Below, piece by piece: positions 6,493 through 8,319 of a stretch of 8,319 nt of DNA. The notes under the pieces were generated by a model. That model made no database searches. It saw only the letters and a program-made list of their open reading frames with translations, and was not told the origin of the DNA. The stretch comes from Clostridia bacterium (lineage in GTDB: Bacteria > Bacillota_A > Clostridia > Oscillospirales > CAG-272), in assembly GCA_017472105.1 (NCBI GenBank), contig JAFUQY010000451.1:1-8319 (forward strand), read 5' to 3'. Numbering within the stretch: position 1 is the stretch's first letter; the number at the start of each line of letters is the position of its first letter. Position numbers and translations under genes: made by a program.

Positions 6493-7368
6493 ATGGCAAA
6501 GAAATTAAGAACAAGAAAACATGAGGTCGTCCTGAACCGATCCGTCGGCGGTGACGTGGGCATTACGATTGTGCTCACCATATTCGGTCTGTTCATGTTC
6601 CTTCCCATGTATTACACCGTAATTCAGGCTCTCAAGCCGATGAACGAACTCTTCTACTTCCCGCCTCGTTTCTACGTTATCCACCCGACCTTCGATAACT
6701 TCAAAGACCTGTTCAACCTGATGAGCGACTCCTGGGTTCCGTTCTCCCGTTACATCTTCAATACCGTCCTCATTTCCGTCGGCGGTACCTTCGGTAACCT
6801 CTGTCTCGCTTCCATCTGTGCATACGCTCTTGCGAAGATCGACTTCCCGGGTGCAAAGCAGTTCTTCTGGCTCATTCAGAAGTCCCTGATGTTTACCGCT
6901 ACCGTTACCGGTATCGTTAACTTCATCACCCTTTCCATGCTCGGCTGGATTGACACTTACCTTGCAATCATCGTTCCCGCATGGTGTTCTACCCTCGGTC
7001 TCTATCTCATGAAGCAGTTCATGGAATCCAACGTTACCACCGAAGTTCTTGAATCCGCACGTCTCGACGGTGCGAGCGAACTTCGTACCTTCTGGTCGAT
7101 CGCGATGCCGATGGTTAAGCCCGGTTGGCTTACCCTGATCGTGTACTCCTTCCAGGGACTTTGGAATGCCGGTGCTTCTACGTTCATCTATTCCGAACAG
7201 CTCAAGACCCTGAACTACGCAATCAGCCAGATCACCGCAGGCGGTATCGCCCGTTCCGGTGCGTCCGCAGCTGCTACCGTTGTCATGATGATCGTCCCGA
7301 TCCTCGTATTCGTTGTATCGCAGTCGAACATCATCGAAACCATGGGTTCGAGCGGCATGAAGGACTAA
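6493..7368 (+). CDS. Carbohydrate ABC transporter permease, second subunit (YesQ/AraQ type)
   Basis: It would form the other half of the membrane pore. Hydrophobic segments lie at about 22-46, 88-113, 128-150, 155-175, 212-230 and 260-277. The EAA-type coupling loop is E187-S-A-R-L-D192-G193, ending in MPMVKP (205-210). The C-terminus IETMGSSGMKD has the short polar ending typical of AraQ/LacG-like subunits. At 291 aa length is normal. The ATG at 6493 begins one base after the upstream stop (6489-6491), so the two permeases are probably coupled and made in equal amounts. Both loops are intact, so the pair should dock an ATPase, but none is encoded here. In related CUT1 systems a shared MsmX-type ATPase encoded elsewhere does this; that is inference. 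Confidence 0.92.
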   Translation: MAKKLRTRKHEVVLNRSVGGDVGITIVLTIFGLFMFLPMYYTVIQALKPMNELFYFPPRFYVIHPTFDNFKDLFNLMSDSWVPFSRYIFNTVLISVGGTFGNLCLASICAYALAKIDFPGAKQFFWLIQKSLMFTATVTGIVNFITLSMLGWIDTYLAIIVPAWCSTLGLYLMKQFMESNVTTEVLESARLDGASELRTFWSIAMPMVKPGWLTLIVYSFQGLWNAGASTFIYSEQLKTLNYAISQITAGGIARSGASAAATVVMMIVPILVFVVSQSNIIETMGSSGMKD

Positions 7369-7378
7369 GGAGGAAAAC

Positions 7379-8319
7379 ATGAAAAAATATTTTAAGATTC
7401 TCCTTATCGCTGTCGCTGTCGTAATGATGCTCCCCTCCATCGTTTCCGCTGCTACCCCGTATGCTACCTACACCTACTCCGCTCAGGGTCAGGTTCTTAC
7501 CTCCCCCGCAGCGTATGTGCCGGATACCGTCGTTGACGCAAGCTACATGGGTCTCACCGGTACCATCGATGACCCCCGTGACCTGTTTGTAGGTCCCGAT
7601 GAGAGAGTTTACATCGTTGACGCTGCATCCGCAAGCGTTAAGGTTCTCGACCGTTACTACAAGTTCTTATTTGAAATCAATTCCTTTACGAACGAACACG
7701 GTGTTCCGGACGTTTTCCTGAATCCCTCGGGCGTTTTCGTAAATGAAGAAAACATCTACGTCTGCGATACCGACAACAACCGTATCGTAATGTTCGACAC
7801 GGAAGGCAACTACATCAAGATCATCGGCAAGCCCGAATCCAACCTCTTTGAAGAAGGCTCCATCTACAAGCCGGTAGCCTGCGCGGTTGACGACTACGGC
7901 CGTATCTTCGTCGTTTCCTCCACCACCTATCAGGGTATCATCGTTCTTAACGATGCCGGTGACTTCTTCGGTTTCATCGGTGCCCAGAAGGTTGCGATCT
8001 CTGCTCTCGAAATCCTCTGGAGAAACATCCAGACCGAAGAACAGCGCGCGCAGTCCGAAGAATACGTTTCTACCGAATTTAACAACATCACCATCGACAA
8101 GGACAACTTCATCTACGTTACTACGTCCTCCATCGCCGAAAGCGACCAGCAGGGTGCTATCAACTCCACGTCCAAGGCATCCGACTACGCTCCGGTCAAG
8201 AAGCTCAATGCTTCCGGTTCCGACGTTATGAAGCGTAACGGCTTCTATCCGCCGTCCGGTGAAGTCCGTATCACCAACGTTTCCACCGCCTCCATCACCG
8301 GTGCGTCCAAGATCATCGA
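7379..8319 (+). CDS. Secreted NHL-repeat (beta-propeller) protein, 3' end cut by window
   Basis: This is an open frame of 313 complete codons with no stop before the window end. Residues 1-24 are a clear signal peptide (MKKYFK, hydrophobic core, VSA|A cleavage). Blade-like NHL units follow: about 64-100 (DPRDLFVGPDERVYIVD), 115-150 (NPSGVFVNEENIYVCDT, then NNRIVMFDTEGNYIKII), 163-201 (KPVACAVDDYGRIFVVS) and the start of another near 232-249. AAGGAGG (7367-7373) overlaps the preceding stop, 5 nt before the ATG, so it shares the transporter mRNA. NHL propellers mostly bind proteins, RNA or sugars; the role here is unknown. From memory, Bacillota transporter clusters of this kind often encode an NHL protein with a C-terminal membrane (Yip1-like) domain, but the needed 3' part is missing. 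It carries the same strong codon bias as the transporter. Confidence 0.85.
   Translation, partial: MKKYFKILLIAVAVVMMLPSIVSAATPYATYTYSAQGQVLTSPAAYVPDTVVDASYMGLTGTIDDPRDLFVGPDERVYIVDAASASVKVLDRYYKFLFEINSFTNEHGVPDVFLNPSGVFVNEENIYVCDTDNNRIVMFDTEGNYIKIIGKPESNLFEEGSIYKPVACAVDDYGRIFVVSSTTYQGIIVLNDAGDFFGFIGAQKVAISALEILWRNIQTEEQRAQSEEYVSTEFNNITIDKDNFIYVTTSSIAESDQQGAINSTSKASDYAPVKKLNASGSDVMKRNGFYPPSGEVRITNVSTASITGASKII

Noticed and set aside
5511..7440. Two long minus-strand open frames opposite the permeases (365 and 311 aa)
   Set aside because: They are low-plausibility shadows of the biased permease codons. The + frames have Shine-Dalgarno sites, membrane segments and intact EAA loops.

Overview
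The window looks like chromosomal DNA of an anaerobic, gut-type Bacillota, most likely class Clostridia. The reasons are purine-rich Shine-Dalgarno sites, consensus sigma-A promoters, very AT-rich intergenic DNA beside coding regions of about 50% GC, and a sugar ABC transporter typical of Bacillota. The species cannot be named from the sequence alone.

Layout: bases 1-370 carry no supportable gene. They hold a run of short GC-rich hairpins, a strong 12-bp terminator-like hairpin (276-302) and a good promoter (315-343). This promoter drives a NifS/IscS-type cysteine desulfurase (374 or 371 to 1489), which is followed by its own terminator (1554-1572). An 840-bp non-coding region follows. It contains a very AT-rich tract with several DnaA-box-like sites and AT dyads. 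Next come a near-consensus extended -10 promoter (1976-2004) and a structured leader of about 320 nt.

The rest is one operon on the + strand: a 1056-residue secreted solute-binding protein with two tandem beta-rich N-terminal modules; two binding-protein-dependent permeases (CUT1/YesP-YesQ type); and a secreted NHL-repeat protein cut by the window end. Gaps are very short, Shine-Dalgarno sites are good and no terminator separates the genes, so they are probably co-transcribed. No ATPase is present. In this transporter class a shared MsmX-type ATPase encoded elsewhere commonly supplies energy, which is an inference here.

How the genes work together: the binding protein would capture a carbohydrate-like ligand outside the membrane and deliver it to the heterodimeric permease pore. 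The NHL protein would act outside the cell in an unknown role. Codon use in these four genes is sharply biased (mostly GAA, AAC, GAC, TTC, ATC, CGT, GGT), unlike the desulfurase. Together with the near-consensus promoter this suggests very high expression. The substrate is unknown. The most interesting items are the modular binding protein with its NHL partner, the structured leader, and the DnaA-box-like AT-rich region.
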